DNA of 64,000 nt from Micromonospora cabrerizensis (GCF_022230955.1 NZ_JAKKFI010000054.1:62001-126000), one strand, 5' to 3'; numbered from the stretch's first letter, positions 39,832 to 49,494 are shown. Notes: generated by a model from the sequence alone, not told the origin. Numbers and translations: made by a program.

Positions 39832-40665
39832 TCAGACCAGGGCGCGGATCGCGTGCCGCCCGACCGGGCGGGTGGTGACCAGTCCGCTGAGCGGATCGGT
39901 GGTCACCTCGATGCGGATCCCGTAGGTCTCGGTGAGGGCGTCCTCGGTGAAGACCGCGGCGGGGGTGCCGGTGGCGCGCACCCGGCCCTGGTGCAACAGG
40001 ACCACCTCGTCGGCCACGGCGGCTGCCTGGTTGAGGTCGTGCAGCACGACGCCGACGGCGACGTCGTGGTCGTCCGCGAGGTCACGGACCAGGTCGAGGA
40101 TCTCCACCTGGTAGCGCAGGTCGAGGAACGTGGTGGGCTCGTCGAGCAGCAGCACCGGGGTGTCCTGGGCCAGACAGGTGGCCAGCCACACCCGCTGCAA
40201 CTCGCCGCCGGACAGCTCGTCGACGGGTCGATCGGCCATCGCGGCGACGCCGGTGACGTCCATGGCGCGGGCGATGGCCGCGGGACCGTTCGGATCCTCC
40301 GCGCGCCAGCGCCCCCGGTAGGGGTGGCGGCCGTATCCCACGACGTCGTGGACGGTGACGCCGCTGGGCACCGGCCGGCTCTGGGCCAGCAGCGTGACCC
40401 GACGGGCGAACTCCCGGGACGGGAGGCTGGCGGCGGTGGTGCCGTCGGCGAGGTGGACCGTGCCGGCCTCGATCGGGTGCAGCCGGGCCAGGGCCCGCAA
40501 CAGGGTGGACTTGCCGCTGCCGTTGGGGCCCACCAACGCGGTCACGGCGCCCGCACGAAGGCTGATCATGGCACCGTGCACCACCGGCACACCGTGGTAG
40601 CCCAGACGGAGGTCGACGCCGGACAGGCTGCGCTCCCCGTTGGCCGACGCCAACTCGCTCTGCAT
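39832..40665 (-). CDS. Iron-siderophore ABC transporter ATPase (FecE/FepC type)
   Basis: 277 residues. Walker A GPNGSGKST, Q-loop LLAQSRPV, signature LSGGELQR, Walker B VLLLDEPTTFLD, H-switch VVLHDL. First gene of the minus-strand iron operon (40665 to 35778). Its ATG overlaps the left end of the iron box, so transcription probably starts at or near the start codon. Confidence 0.96.
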   Translation of the reverse strand: MQSELASANGERSLSGVDLRLGYHGVPVVHGAMISLRAGAVTALVGPNGSGKSTLLRALARLHPIEAGTVHLADGTTAASLPSREFARRVTLLAQSRPVPSGVTVHDVVGYGRHPYRGRWRAEDPNGPAAIARAMDVTGVAAMADRPVDELSGGELQRVWLATCLAQDTPVLLLDEPTTFLDLRYQVEILDLVRDLADDHDVAVGVVLHDLNQAAAVADEVVLLHQGRVRATGTPAAVFTEDALTETYGIRIEVTTDPLSGLVTTRPVGRHAIRALV

Positions 40666-40683
40666 TAGGTGAGGCTAACCTAA
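40665..40683. promoter_or_regulatory. DmdR/IdeR-type iron box
   Basis: TTAGGTGAGGCTAACCTAA differs at one position (seventh base) from the DtxR/IdeR consensus TTAGGTTAGGCTAACCTAA. It touches the ATPase start codon on one side and lies 94 bases before the AfsR-like gene on the other. Iron-loaded regulator would block the uptake operon. Confidence 0.92.
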
Positions 40684-40777
40684 GGAAACGCCCGGGTGTC
40701 AAGCCGGTCCCGACGTCGTGGTCCGCGGGCAGACCGTCAGTGGTCGGGTCCGTGCACGCGTGGGGGATGCTGGGTCG

Positions 40778-43700
40778 GTGCAGATCACGACCCTCGGCCC
40801 GTTCGCCGTCGACGGCCAGCCCGTTCGGGGTGAACGGCTCGCGGCGGTGGTCCGCGCGCTCGTCGACGCCCGTGGACGGGCGGTCTCGACGAGCCTTCTG
40901 GTGGACGCCGTGTGGGACGGCGCCTCACCCGACGACGCGACCGGCGCCGTCCAGGCGCTCGTGTCCCGGGTACGTCGTCTCGGTCTGCCCGTGGTCGCGG
41001 TGCCGGGTGGATACCGGCTGCCCGCCGAGCAGGTCACCGTCGACGCCGTCGAGGCGAGGATGCTCGCCGACCAGGCGCGGACCCTGCTCCGGGCCGGTGA
41101 CGCCGGTGCCGCCCGCGGCGCGGCCGACCAGGCCCGCGCCCTGTTCCCCGAGGTCCCGGAACTCGTCACCGTCGAGGACACCCGCCTGTTCGCGGACGTC
41201 GCCGCGCTGCGAGCACAGGCGGCACTCGCCGGCGCGGGCCCGTTCGACGAGGTCGACCTGGGTCGGCTCGTCGCGCGGACACCGCCGGACGAGCCGTCCG
41301 CCGCCCTGCTCGTCCGGGTCCTCGCCGCTCAGGGGCGGGAGGCGGAGGCGCTGGAGGTGGTCCAGAGACTCCGGGCCGACCTGGCCGACCGGTACGGCAC
41401 CGACCCGTCGCCCGTGATCACACAGGTGCACCTCGCGCTGCTGCGCGGCGAGCTGACCACACCGGTCGTCGAGGTGTCGCCCCGGCAGCCGATGCGGATC
41501 GCCCTTCCCGCCGCCTGGCGTCGGCCGATGACGGCCCTCGTCGGCAGGGAACGCGATGTCGCGGCCGTGGTGGAGGGGCTCGCCGATGCGGCTCTCGTGA
41601 CGATCGTGGCGGCCGGCGGCGCGGGCAAGACCCGTCTTGCCGCCGAGGTGACGCGCCGCGCGGCGGCGGCCGGGCAGTCGGTACGCGTGATCGAACTCGC
41701 CGGCCTGCGCTCGTCCGACGAGGTGCTGCCCACGGTGCTCGCCGCCCTCGGGGGTGCGGACACCTCGGCGACCGGCGGCAACCTGGGCCTGGAGCGGCGG
41801 GTGCTCAGCCCCGCGGAACGGCTTCGTGCCGTGGCGCCCGACCTCGACGGGTTGGTCGTGCTGGACAACTGCGAACACGTCCTCGACGCGGTGGCCACCG
41901 TCGTCGCGGACCTGGTCGCGGTGACCTCGTCCGAGGTCACCGTGCTCGCGACGAGCCGGGCCCCGCTGGGTCTGGCCGGCGAACTGGTCCACCGGCTGAC
42001 CGCCCTGCCGGACAGCGACGCGCTCGCCCTCATCGAGTCCCGGGCGAGGGCTGGTGGCGCGGTGCCCACCTGGGACACGGCGCGGGCACTCGCCCTGTGC
42101 CACCGGCTCGACAACCTGCCACTGGCACTCGAACTCGCCGCCGCACGACTGCGCAGTATGCCGATCGACGACGTCCTCGCCGGGCTGAGCGACCGCTTCG
42201 CGCTGCTCGACGACGCCCTGCGCGGCCTGCCGGAACGGCACGCGAGCCTGTGGGCGATGGTCGACTGGAGCAGGGAGCTGCTGGCCGAGGACGACCGTGA
42301 CCTGCTCCAGCGGGTCGCGGTCGTTCCCGCGCCGTTCACCGCGGACCTCGCCGCCGCGGTCGCCCAGACCCCGGACGTCCGCCGTGGCCTGGCGACACTC
42401 GTGGAACAGTCCCTGTTGACCCTGGTCGAGGGGGACGGCCCGCCGCGCTACCGCATGCTCGAAACGGTCCGTGAGTACGGCGAAGCCCGCCTGGACGCGA
42501 CCGGTGCCCGCGGTCTGGCCATGGCCGGCCTGGTCGCGTGGGCGCGGGAGCTGGCGGTCGGGCTCGCCGACCAGTTCGTCGGCCCCGGGCAGATCGACGC
42601 CCTCGCCCGCTGTGCCGACGAGCAGGACAACCTGGTCGCGGGTCTGCGCTGGGCACTCGGGCAGGACGACGAGCCGGCCGCCGTCGAGATCGCCACCGCG
42701 CTGTTCCACCTCTGGGCGGTTCGTGGACTGCACCTCGAGGTGTCCGGGTGGGCGGCGGGTCTGCTGCACGTCGAGGACCCGCAGCGACGGCTGCGCTCCG
42801 CGATCCTGCGCGGCCGCCGCAGCGGCAGACCGCTGCCCGACGCCGACCGGATGGCCTGGATGTGCCTGTTGATCGGGGTCAACGCCGGCATCAGCGGGGA
42901 CCTCCGGCTCGCCGTGCTCGCCCGCCGGGGACTTCGGACAGTCCTCGCCGAGCGACCGGACGAGGTGTCGTCCCGGCTGACCGTGCTGGCGTCCGCGCTG
43001 CCCCTGTTCGACGCCGCCGACCCGGAGGAGAGCATGAAGGGCACCGTCGAGCTGGTCGAGCACCCCGACCCGTACGTGCAGGGGCTCGGCCTGTTCGCCC
43101 GCGCCGCCGTCCGGGAGAACGGTGGCATGCACGCGGCGTCGATCGTGGACGCCGAGCAGGCCTACCGTCGTTTCGAGATGGCCGGTGACCAGTGGGGCAT
43201 GGCGATGGCGGCGGGTGCCGTCGGGCAGTTCCTGGTGCCGGGCGAGGGTACGCGGTCCGCCGAGTGGCTGGCGCGCAGCGTCCGCCACATGGAGCTGATC
43301 GGCGCCACTCAGGACGCCCGGTCGATCCGGGTACGGCTGGACGTGCAGCTCGCCCTGGCCGGCGACCGGGACGCCGAGCGGCGACTGGCCGAGACGGCGA
43401 CGCCGGGCGAGGCCGAGGCGGTGGACGCCGCCGTGGCGTGCCTCGGGCTGGCCCACGTGGCGTGGCAACGCGAGCGCTACGACGAGGCCCGGGCATACGG
43501 CGACGAGGTGATCCGGATCCTGGCCGGCTGGACCGGCCCGCCGCCACAGCCGCGCGCCATGCTCCGGGTCGCGGTGGCGGTCCTGCACCTGCGGGCGGCG
43601 CAGGTGCGGCCGGTGCCGGGAGAGAACGCCGACGCCCGCGCGGTCGCCGCGCTGGTCCTCGCCAGCGACGAGGCGCTCTCCTCACGGGATCTGCCCGTCA

Positions 43701-43957
43701 TCGGTGCGTGGGCGCAGGGCGGCGCCGAACTCGCCGCGCACCGGGGCGACGTGGCGGCGGCTCGCGAGCTGTTCGCGCTCGCGACGCGCATCGGCGCCCA
43801 CGCCGGGGCGTTCTTCCCACCCGGCGACGCCGAACGGCTCAACGTCGCCCTCGGAGACGAGGAGCAGCGTGAGCCGTTGGTGGCCGCGTTGCGCGGGCGG
43901 TCCGTCGCCGCGATCGTCGTCCGGGTCCGCGAGCTGATGGACGACCTGCTCGCCTAG
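40778..43957 (+). CDS. AfsR/SARP-like multidomain transcriptional regulator
   Basis: 1059 residues from GTG 40778. OmpR-type winged helix (about 1-90) and bacterial transcriptional activation domain (95-225), then an NB-ARC ATPase (about 245-540; P-loop AAGGAGKTRLAAE, LVVLDNCEHVLD, ATSRAPLGLAGE) and a TPR-like helical region (about 560-1059). This is the layout of AfsR-family regulators that activate secondary metabolism. No biosynthetic cluster is in the window; divergence from the iron operon suggests a regulatory link or mere adjacency. Confidence 0.9.
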   Translation: MQITTLGPFAVDGQPVRGERLAAVVRALVDARGRAVSTSLLVDAVWDGASPDDATGAVQALVSRVRRLGLPVVAVPGGYRLPAEQVTVDAVEARMLADQARTLLRAGDAGAARGAADQARALFPEVPELVTVEDTRLFADVAALRAQAALAGAGPFDEVDLGRLVARTPPDEPSAALLVRVLAAQGREAEALEVVQRLRADLADRYGTDPSPVITQVHLALLRGELTTPVVEVSPRQPMRIALPAAWRRPMTALVGRERDVAAVVEGLADAALVTIVAAGGAGKTRLAAEVTRRAAAAGQSVRVIELAGLRSSDEVLPTVLAALGGADTSATGGNLGLERRVLSPAERLRAVAPDLDGLVVLDNCEHVLDAVATVVADLVAVTSSEVTVLATSRAPLGLAGELVHRLTALPDSDALALIESRARAGGAVPTWDTARALALCHRLDNLPLALELAAARLRSMPIDDVLAGLSDRFALLDDALRGLPERHASLWAMVDWSRELLAEDDRDLLQRVAVVPAPFTADLAAAVAQTPDVRRGLATLVEQSLLTLVEGDGPPRYRMLETVREYGEARLDATGARGLAMAGLVAWARELAVGLADQFVGPGQIDALARCADEQDNLVAGLRWALGQDDEPAAVEIATALFHLWAVRGLHLEVSGWAAGLLHVEDPQRRLRSAILRGRRSGRPLPDADRMAWMCLLIGVNAGISGDLRLAVLARRGLRTVLAERPDEVSSRLTVLASALPLFDAADPEESMKGTVELVEHPDPYVQGLGLFARAAVRENGGMHAASIVDAEQAYRRFEMAGDQWGMAMAAGAVGQFLVPGEGTRSAEWLARSVRHMELIGATQDARSIRVRLDVQLALAGDRDAERRLAETATPGEAEAVDAAVACLGLAHVAWQRERYDEARAYGDEVIRILAGWTGPPPQPRAMLRVAVAVLHLRAAQVRPVPGENADARAVAALVLASDEALSSRDLPVIGAWAQGGAELAAHRGDVAAARELFALATRIGAHAGAFFPPGDAERLNVALGDEEQREPLVAALRGRSVAAIVVRVRELMDDLLA

Positions 43958-43981
43958 CGCTCCACTCGGCCGACGTGCCCG

Positions 43982-45499
43982 CTACGCCGCCAGCGCCGCG
44001 CTGATCGCGTTGATGAGGATCTGTTCCGCCCCGTCCGGAGAGGCGGCGGTCGGTTTCCCCCTGAGGTGCCCCAACCAGCCGTAGACCGTCATCGAGCCGC
44101 CGGCGATGCCCGGGAAGTCGGTGTCGATCCCGCCGGCGTACGTCGCGGGCCTGCGCAGCAGTTCGTCGCTGGGCAGGTACGCGGGCACCTCGTTCGCGTA
44201 GCCGGCGAACATCAGCTGGCTCGACGTGCCGTATCGCGCCCGGAAGTAGACGGCGTATCCGGACACGATCTCGCCGCCGGCCAGCAGCAGCCGAAGGTCC
44301 GGGCTGCCGGAGAATCTCCAGGACTGCAGGGGCACCGGAATCGACGTCGCGAACGTGCCGGCGTCGATCTGCGCGATCATCTCTCGCGCGTGCCGCCGGT
44401 AGTAACCCGGCAGGGAGAGATCGTGATACCGCACGGCGTAGGCCGCGGACACGTCCCGAAGGTTGCCCACGGTCAGCGTCACGTCCAGCGGCAGGCTCAC
44501 CTCCCGGTAGTGGGTCGTCGTCGGGCCGGCGACCGGCCGACCTGGGCTCAGCAGCGCCGTCGTGACGGCCTGCGCGAGTTCGGCGCCGCGCAGGCTGCGC
44601 TGGGCCCAACCCCGCGCGCCGGTGGGGTTCTGGTCACCGGCCGGCCCGAGGAGGAACTGGGCGAAGGCGCCGGTGGCCTGCTCGATCCGGGTGACCGCGT
44701 CCCCCGGGTAGTCCGAGTCGAACAGGGTCTGCGACCCCGCCACCACCGGGTGGCACCCGTAGCTGAACAGCACGGCCAGCGGCTCACCACCCGGCGTACG
44801 AGCCGTCAGGACGGGCACGTCCGACTCGACGTACGGAAGGTTCTCCCGGTTGCGCGAGAAGTGCTGGTCGACGACCTGGTAGTCGAGGGTGCACGCCGTT
44901 CGTGGGCCGTCGAGTGTGTCCCGGACCAGCTGCACGATCGTCGTGGCCAACTGGTCGCCGTAGGCACGCACCTGCGCCTGCAGAGTGGAATTCATCGCGT
45001 ACGAGATGAACGGGTCGAGTTTGTCGGGGAGCACCGGGCCGTTGTGCGTGTGCGTGGCCGTCAGGGCGAAGTTCTCCGACGCCAGCCCCAGAGCGACCAC
45101 CTGGCTGCGGATCGACCGGTGCAGGCCACGCGCGAACCCGAGGACGTCGGCGGTGACGATCACGTGGGGCACGCCCGCCTGCCACAGGATCATGCACCGC
45201 GCGAACAGCGGGGCGGCGGTCCCGGTCGCCTTGCGGGGCACATCGACGCCGTACCCGGCCAGGTACGTGCCCGCCGGCGGAGTGATCTCCACCTTTCCGA
45301 CTGACAGCTCGGTGCCCGCCGCACCCCGTGCGGCGCTGCCGACGAGGCTCTGCCCCACCAGAGACGCGGCGAGGATGGACCCACCGGTGAGCAGGCGGCG
45401 ACGACCGACGGTCAGTCCCCGATCACTCGGTTTGTCGCCCTCGGCCGCCTGCGCCCGGAATTCCGACGTGGTGGCAGGCCTGATCCTGGACATGGTCAT
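43982..45499 (-). CDS. Tat-exported neutral/alkaline ceramidase-like hydrolase
   Basis: 505 residues from ATG 45499 (GGGGGAG upstream). Tat signal GRRRLLTGGSILAAS (about 28-42). The mature domain starts with VGKVEITPPAGTYLAGYG, then TATHTHNGP and FSYGCHPVV, which hold His residues typical of the neutral ceramidase N-terminal domain (zinc site). The C-terminal domain seen in full ceramidases (over 600 residues) is missing, so the substrate may not be a ceramide. Transcribed alone. Confidence 0.85.
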   Translation of the reverse strand: MTMSRIRPATTSEFRAQAAEGDKPSDRGLTVGRRRLLTGGSILAASLVGQSLVGSAARGAAGTELSVGKVEITPPAGTYLAGYGVDVPRKATGTAAPLFARCMILWQAGVPHVIVTADVLGFARGLHRSIRSQVVALGLASENFALTATHTHNGPVLPDKLDPFISYAMNSTLQAQVRAYGDQLATTIVQLVRDTLDGPRTACTLDYQVVDQHFSRNRENLPYVESDVPVLTARTPGGEPLAVLFSYGCHPVVAGSQTLFDSDYPGDAVTRIEQATGAFAQFLLGPAGDQNPTGARGWAQRSLRGAELAQAVTTALLSPGRPVAGPTTTHYREVSLPLDVTLTVGNLRDVSAAYAVRYHDLSLPGYYRRHAREMIAQIDAGTFATSIPVPLQSWRFSGSPDLRLLLAGGEIVSGYAVYFRARYGTSSQLMFAGYANEVPAYLPSDELLRRPATYAGGIDTDFPGIAGGSMTVYGWLGHLRGKPTAASPDGAEQILINAISAALAA

Positions 45500-45652
45500 T
45501 CGGCAACGATCTCCCCCGTGAGACGCCGACGCGCAACCGCCGCCGCGCAGCACCACTGCACGCACAACGACGGCCGTCAGTATTGAGTTGAGGACGATCA
45601 TGGCGTACACCCCGACCCCGGTCAATGGTTCGCGCGGCGTGGAGCGGCATTC

Positions 45653-45692
45653 GGTCACGGCGTCGGCAGGTCGAGGTGCCGACGCCGTGACC
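45653..45692. terminator. Terminator of the MarR-DrrAB operon
   Basis: A perfect 16-bp stem, GGTCACGGCGTCGGCA (45653-45668) with 45677-45692, and an 8-nt loop, three bases after the DrrB-like stop. Confidence 0.87.
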
Positions 45693-45695
45693 AGG

Positions 45696-46523
45696 TCAGA
45701 TCTTCTTGCGGTACGCGCGCAGCGCCAGCGGCATGAACACCGCGACGAAGCCGGCGCACCAGGCGAGCGTCCACCAGACGTGGTTGCCGAGTGGGGTGCC
45801 GAGGAACAGTCCGCGTACCGACGCCACCAGGTGCGTCATCGGGTTGACGTCCACGAACGCCTGCATCCAGCCCGGCAGGGTGTCGGCGCCGACGAACACG
45901 TTGGACGCGAAGCTCAGCGGCATGATCAGCGCGAACATCACACCCTGCACCGCACCCGCGGTCCGCACCTTCATCGACACGAGCACCGGCAGCCAGCTCA
46001 GGCAGAGCGCGAACAGCACCGCGAGCAGACACCCGGCGATCGCCCGGAACAGGTCGGTCTCGATCCGGAAACCCATCACGTAGCCGATCGCGAGGGTCGA
46101 CACGGTGACGATGACGTACCGGACGACATCGCCGAGGACCGCGCCGACCAGTGGTGCGGAGCGGGGGATCGGCAACGACCGGAACCGGTCGAAGATCCCC
46201 TTGGCGATGTCGGTGTTGAGGTTGACGCCGATCGCGATGGCGCCGGTGGCGATGGTCTGCGCCAGGATGCCGGGCAGCAGGAACTGGAGGTAGTCGTGGG
46301 TCGATCCGGCGACGGCGCCGCCGAAGACGTACACGAAGATGATGAGGAACAGCACCGGTTGCAGGGTGACGTCGATGAGCGCCTCGGGCGTACGCCAGGT
46401 CTTGATGAGGCTGCGTTTGGCGAGCGCCAACGAGTGCCGGACCAGCCGGAACGGTCGCGGGTTCGGGGTGGTGGTGGAGAGTGCGCGGCTTCTCGTGGGC
46501 GCCGCGTCGGTCAGAGTGCTCAT
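45696..46523 (-). CDS. ABC-2 type efflux permease (DrrB-like)
   Basis: 275 residues, six TM helices, ABC-2 membrane domain with the family segment around PAVSMKVRTAGAVQG replaced by SMKVRTAGAVQGVMF, and LPGILAQTIATGAIAIGVNLN. The ATG overlaps the stop of the upstream ATPase (ATGA), so both are made together. Exports a hydrophobic or antibiotic-like compound; daunorubicin-resistance family (DrrB). Confidence 0.93.
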   Translation of the reverse strand: MSTLTDAAPTRSRALSTTTPNPRPFRLVRHSLALAKRSLIKTWRTPEALIDVTLQPVLFLIIFVYVFGGAVAGSTHDYLQFLLPGILAQTIATGAIAIGVNLNTDIAKGIFDRFRSLPIPRSAPLVGAVLGDVVRYVIVTVSTLAIGYVMGFRIETDLFRAIAGCLLAVLFALCLSWLPVLVSMKVRTAGAVQGVMFALIMPLSFASNVFVGADTLPGWMQAFVDVNPMTHLVASVRGLFLGTPLGNHVWWTLAWCAGFVAVFMPLALRAYRKKI

Positions 46524-47500
46524 GCCGCGACCTCCGAGGGGCGGGTGGTGTCGTCAGCGGACGCCGTACGACCGGTGAGGGTGAAGAACACCTCGTCGAG
46601 GCTCGGCAGGTGCAGGGAGAGTTCGGTGACCGCGATGCCGGCGGCGGCGAACCGCGCGACGCTCTCGGTCAGTGCCGCGTCGTCGCTGACCGGCACCGCG
46701 AGCACGCCCCTGCGGATCTCGTCGGCCTGCGCGCCGGAGCTGACCTGGGTCAGGATCGCCGCCGTGCGGGCCAGGTGCGCCGGATCGGACGGGCGTACCT
46801 CGAGGGTCTGCCCGCCGACCACCCGCTTGAGCCCGTCGGGGGTGTCGTGCGCGATGACCCGGCCGTGGTCGATCACCGTGATCTCGTCGGCGAGCGCGTC
46901 GGCCTCCTCCAGGTACTGCGTGGTGAGCAGGACCGTCGAGCCGTCGCCGACCAGGGAGCGGACCACGTTCCACATGTCCTCGCGCTTGGCCGGGTCGAGT
47001 CCGGTCGTCGGCTCGTCCAGGAAGATCACGTCGGGGGAGCCGACCAGGCTGGCGGCCAGGTCCAGCCGCCGCCGCATCCCACCGGAGTAGGTCTTGGCCT
47101 GCCGGTTCGCGGCGTCGGTCAGGTCGAACCAGTCGAGCAGTTCGGCCGCCCGCCGCCGGGCGCCGGCCCGTCCCAACTCCAGCAGGGTGCCGAACAGTTC
47201 CAGGTTCTGCCGGCCGGTGAGGTCCTCGTCGACCGAGGCGTACTGGCCGGTGAGGCCGATGCTCTGCCGCACGCGCTCGGCGTCCCGTACGACGTCGAAA
47301 CCGCCGATTCGGGCGCTTCCGCCGTCCGGGGTGAGCAGGGTGGAGAGGATGCGCACGGCGGTGGTCTTGCCAGCGCCGTTGGGGCCGAGCACCCCGAGCA
47401 CCGTCCCGCGGGGAACGGCGAGGTCCACGCCTTGCAGCGCCCTCGTCTTCCCGAAGTTCTTCACGAGGCCCTCGGCCTCGATCGCCAGGTCAGCTGTCAT
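46520..47500 (-). CDS. ABC efflux ATPase (DrrA-like)
   Basis: 326 residues from ATG 47500; an upstream extension to 47563 has no function. Walker A GPNGAGKTT, signature YSGGMRRRLDLAASL, Walker B VIFLDEPTTGLD and the DrrA C-terminal domain. Partner of the DrrB-like permease. A MarR repressor gene lies 74 bases upstream on the same strand. Confidence 0.95.
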   Translation of the reverse strand: MTADLAIEAEGLVKNFGKTRALQGVDLAVPRGTVLGVLGPNGAGKTTAVRILSTLLTPDGGSARIGGFDVVRDAERVRQSIGLTGQYASVDEDLTGRQNLELFGTLLELGRAGARRRAAELLDWFDLTDAANRQAKTYSGGMRRRLDLAASLVGSPDVIFLDEPTTGLDPAKREDMWNVVRSLVGDGSTVLLTTQYLEEADALADEITVIDHGRVIAHDTPDGLKRVVGGQTLEVRPSDPAHLARTAAILTQVSSGAQADEIRRGVLAVPVSDDAALTESVARFAAAGIAVTELSLHLPSLDEVFFTLTGRTASADDTTRPSEVAA

Positions 47501-47574
47501 GCGTACAGCCTGCACCGGTCGGCTGACACCGCCCTGACACGCCACCGACACGGCCGCGGGCACACCGGGTGTGG

Positions 47575-48042
47575 TCAGACCGCCGGACCGTCCGTGTTCC
47601 GGGTCATCTGTCGGAGCACCTTCAGTGTCGTCACGTAGTCGGCGTCGTCGATCCCGTGATGGATGCGGGCGCGGATCGCCGGAGCGTGCTGCCTGAGGTC
47701 GACGCGAGCCGCCTCACCCGCCTCGGTGATCCACAGCCGCTCCTGGTCGTCCCGGGTGAGCCAACCCCGAGTAAGCAGAACGCCGGCCTCGGCCTCCAGA
47801 TCGTCCTCGGACCTCAGGTAGGTGCTCATCGCCATCTCGAGCTCCGGAATGGTCATGCCGTGACCGTCGGGTGAGATGTCGTTGCCCGACAGGTTGCGGA
47901 GCAACCAGAACTGGGGCTGGGTGAAGCCGAACTCAGCGTGCCGGGCCCGCGTGAAGGCGATGAGTGCCTCATAGGCCACGCCGGTCCAGTACGCGGCGGG
48001 CTGGGTCGCGAGTTCGGCGTCGGACAGGTGCGGGGTTGCCAC
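47575..48042 (-). CDS. MarR-family transcriptional regulator
   Basis: 155 residues from GTG 48042, which has a perfect AGGAGG seven bases upstream; the longer frame is rejected. A winged helix (about 55-125) with GMTIPELEMAMSTYLRSEDDLEAEAGVLLTRGWLTRDD, and terminal helices for dimerisation. Likely represses itself and the DrrAB genes through the palindrome 40 bases upstream and responds to the exported compound. Confidence 0.85.
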   Translation of the reverse strand: MATPHLSDAELATQPAAYWTGVAYEALIAFTRARHAEFGFTQPQFWLLRNLSGNDISPDGHGMTIPELEMAMSTYLRSEDDLEAEAGVLLTRGWLTRDDQERLWITEAGEAARVDLRQHAPAIRARIHHGIDDADYVTTLKVLRQMTRNTDGPAV

Positions 48043-48081
48043 GGGTGCCTCCTGGGAACGTCTATTTGAGCGCGACCCTAG

Positions 48082-48103
48082 GACCTCAAGTCGTGTTGAG
48101 GTC
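48082..48103. promoter_or_regulatory. Putative MarR operator
   Basis: A perfect inverted repeat GACCTCAA (48082-48089) / TTGAGGTC (48096-48103) with a 6-nt spacer, 40 bases upstream of the MarR start and within the gap to the divergent DinB gene. Confidence 0.65.
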
Positions 48104-48220
48104 AATGAGGTGACCCGGCTGTTCCCGCGCACGAGCCGTTGCGGCCCGCTCAGCATCACCTGGTGACCGACGGCGTTCGCGAGGGTCGTGGCAGGTCTTT
48201 CCGTTGGGTAGGTTGCGGAA

Positions 48221-48784
48221 GTGACAAGAAGTGAGCGGATCGCCGACCAGCTGGACCGGCACTGGCACAAGAACCTGCGGCCGCGGCTGCACGGTCTTGC
48301 CGATGAGGAGTACTTCTGGGAGCCGGTGCGTGGCTGCTGGAGCATCCGTCCACGCGGCACGACGGCCGCACCGATGTCGGCAGGTTCGGGGCAGTGGACG
48401 ATGGACTCCGCGTCCCCCGACCCGGTGCCGGCGCCGGTGACCACGATCGCCTGGCGGCTGGCGCACATCATCGTCTCCTGCCTGGGCTATCGGGTCGGAT
48501 GGCACTTCGGCGGCCAGGAGGTCGACTCCCGGAGCTTCCCCTACGCGGGGACCGCCGACGAGGCGCTGAGACAGCTCGATGAGATGTACGGGAGGTGGAA
48601 CGCCGGGGTCCGCGAGCTCTCGGACGCCGACCTGGAGAGTCCGCCCGCTGTGGGCCCCGAGCGGTTTCCCATGGAGGGCATCGTCCTGCACGTCAACCGG
48701 GAGCTGATCCATCACGGCGCAGAGATCTCCCTGCTGCGCGACCTCTACGGCTGGCAGGACGGCGCTGTACCGCGCCGAACATGA
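48221..48784 (+). CDS. DinB-like four-helix-bundle protein
   Basis: 187 residues from GTG 48221 with GGAAG just upstream. DinB/YfiT-type metal-binding bundle: TTIAWRLAHIIVSC and HVNRELIHHGAEISLLRDLY carry the His residues of the divalent metal site, with WHFGG between. Related proteins include bacillithiol or mycothiol transferases; in an actinomycete a mycothiol-dependent role is reasonable but unproven. Divergent from the MarR gene. Confidence 0.88.
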   Translation: MTRSERIADQLDRHWHKNLRPRLHGLADEEYFWEPVRGCWSIRPRGTTAAPMSAGSGQWTMDSASPDPVPAPVTTIAWRLAHIIVSCLGYRVGWHFGGQEVDSRSFPYAGTADEALRQLDEMYGRWNAGVRELSDADLESPPAVGPERFPMEGIVLHVNRELIHHGAEISLLRDLYGWQDGAVPRRT

Positions 48785-48879
48785 CGGTCCGGTAACCCGG
48801 CGACCGAGCGCGGCAGGCCGGTCGCGCGGGGGCGGGATCAGTTCCAGGATGGCGCAGCTTCGATGATGAGGAGGGCCCG

Positions 48880-49491
48880 ATGGGCCGCACGGTGTTGAGC
48901 ATGAGCGTGTCGTTGGACGGCTTCGCCGCCGGCCCTGACGTCAGCCCCGAACAACCCATGGGCAGAGGCGGCGAGCGGCTGCACGAGTGGCTGTTCCAGG
49001 CTGACGGGGATCGCGCGGTGGCGGCCGACGGGGTCACCCCGGTCGGGGTCGACGCCGCGCAGGTACGAGAGCGGCACGCGACGACCGGGGCCGTGGTGAT
49101 CGGCCAGCGGACGTTCGATGTCGGCGTGGACCTGTGGCAGGACACCCCGTTCCCGGTGCCGTGCTTCGTGGTCACCCGTGAGGCGCGCGACCCGTTGACA
49201 ATGAAGAGCGGCGTCTTCACGTTCGTCGACGACGGGCTGCACAGCACGCTGCGCCAGGCGCGACACGCGGCGGGCGACCAGAGCGTCCTCGTCATGGGCG
49301 GGCCCACCATCGGACGACAGTTCGTCAAGGCCGGGCTGGTGGACGAGATCCACCTCCAACTCGTACCGGTCCTCCTCGGTGCCGGCACACGCCTGTTCGA
49401 CGACCTCGGCACCGACCACGTCGAACTCGAACGTACCGCGGTGATCGAGTCACCACACGTCACGCACCTGCGCTACCACGTCCCGAAGTGA
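48880..49491 (+). CDS. Dihydrofolate reductase-family protein (RibD C-terminal fold)
   Basis: 203 residues, ATG after GAGGAGG. Starts TVLSMSVSLDGFAAG, the NADPH-binding strand of the RibD/DHFR fold, with GAVVIGQRTFDVG and VMGGPTIGRQFVKAGLVDEIHLQLVPVLLGAGTRLF as further markers. Length and missing folate residues mark a paralog of unknown substrate, not true folate reductase. Confidence 0.9.
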   Translation: MGRTVLSMSVSLDGFAAGPDVSPEQPMGRGGERLHEWLFQADGDRAVAADGVTPVGVDAAQVRERHATTGAVVIGQRTFDVGVDLWQDTPFPVPCFVVTREARDPLTMKSGVFTFVDDGLHSTLRQARHAAGDQSVLVMGGPTIGRQFVKAGLVDEIHLQLVPVLLGAGTRLFDDLGTDHVELERTAVIESPHVTHLRYHVPK

Positions 49492-49494
49492 CAG

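Noticed and set aside
40925..43588. 887-residue antisense frame over the AfsR-like gene
   Set aside because: Shadow of a well-supported plus-strand regulator.
40778..45499. Secondary-metabolite gene cluster around the AfsR-like regulator
   Set aside because: No polyketide, peptide, terpene or other synthase is found in the window; neighbours are transport and hydrolase genes.
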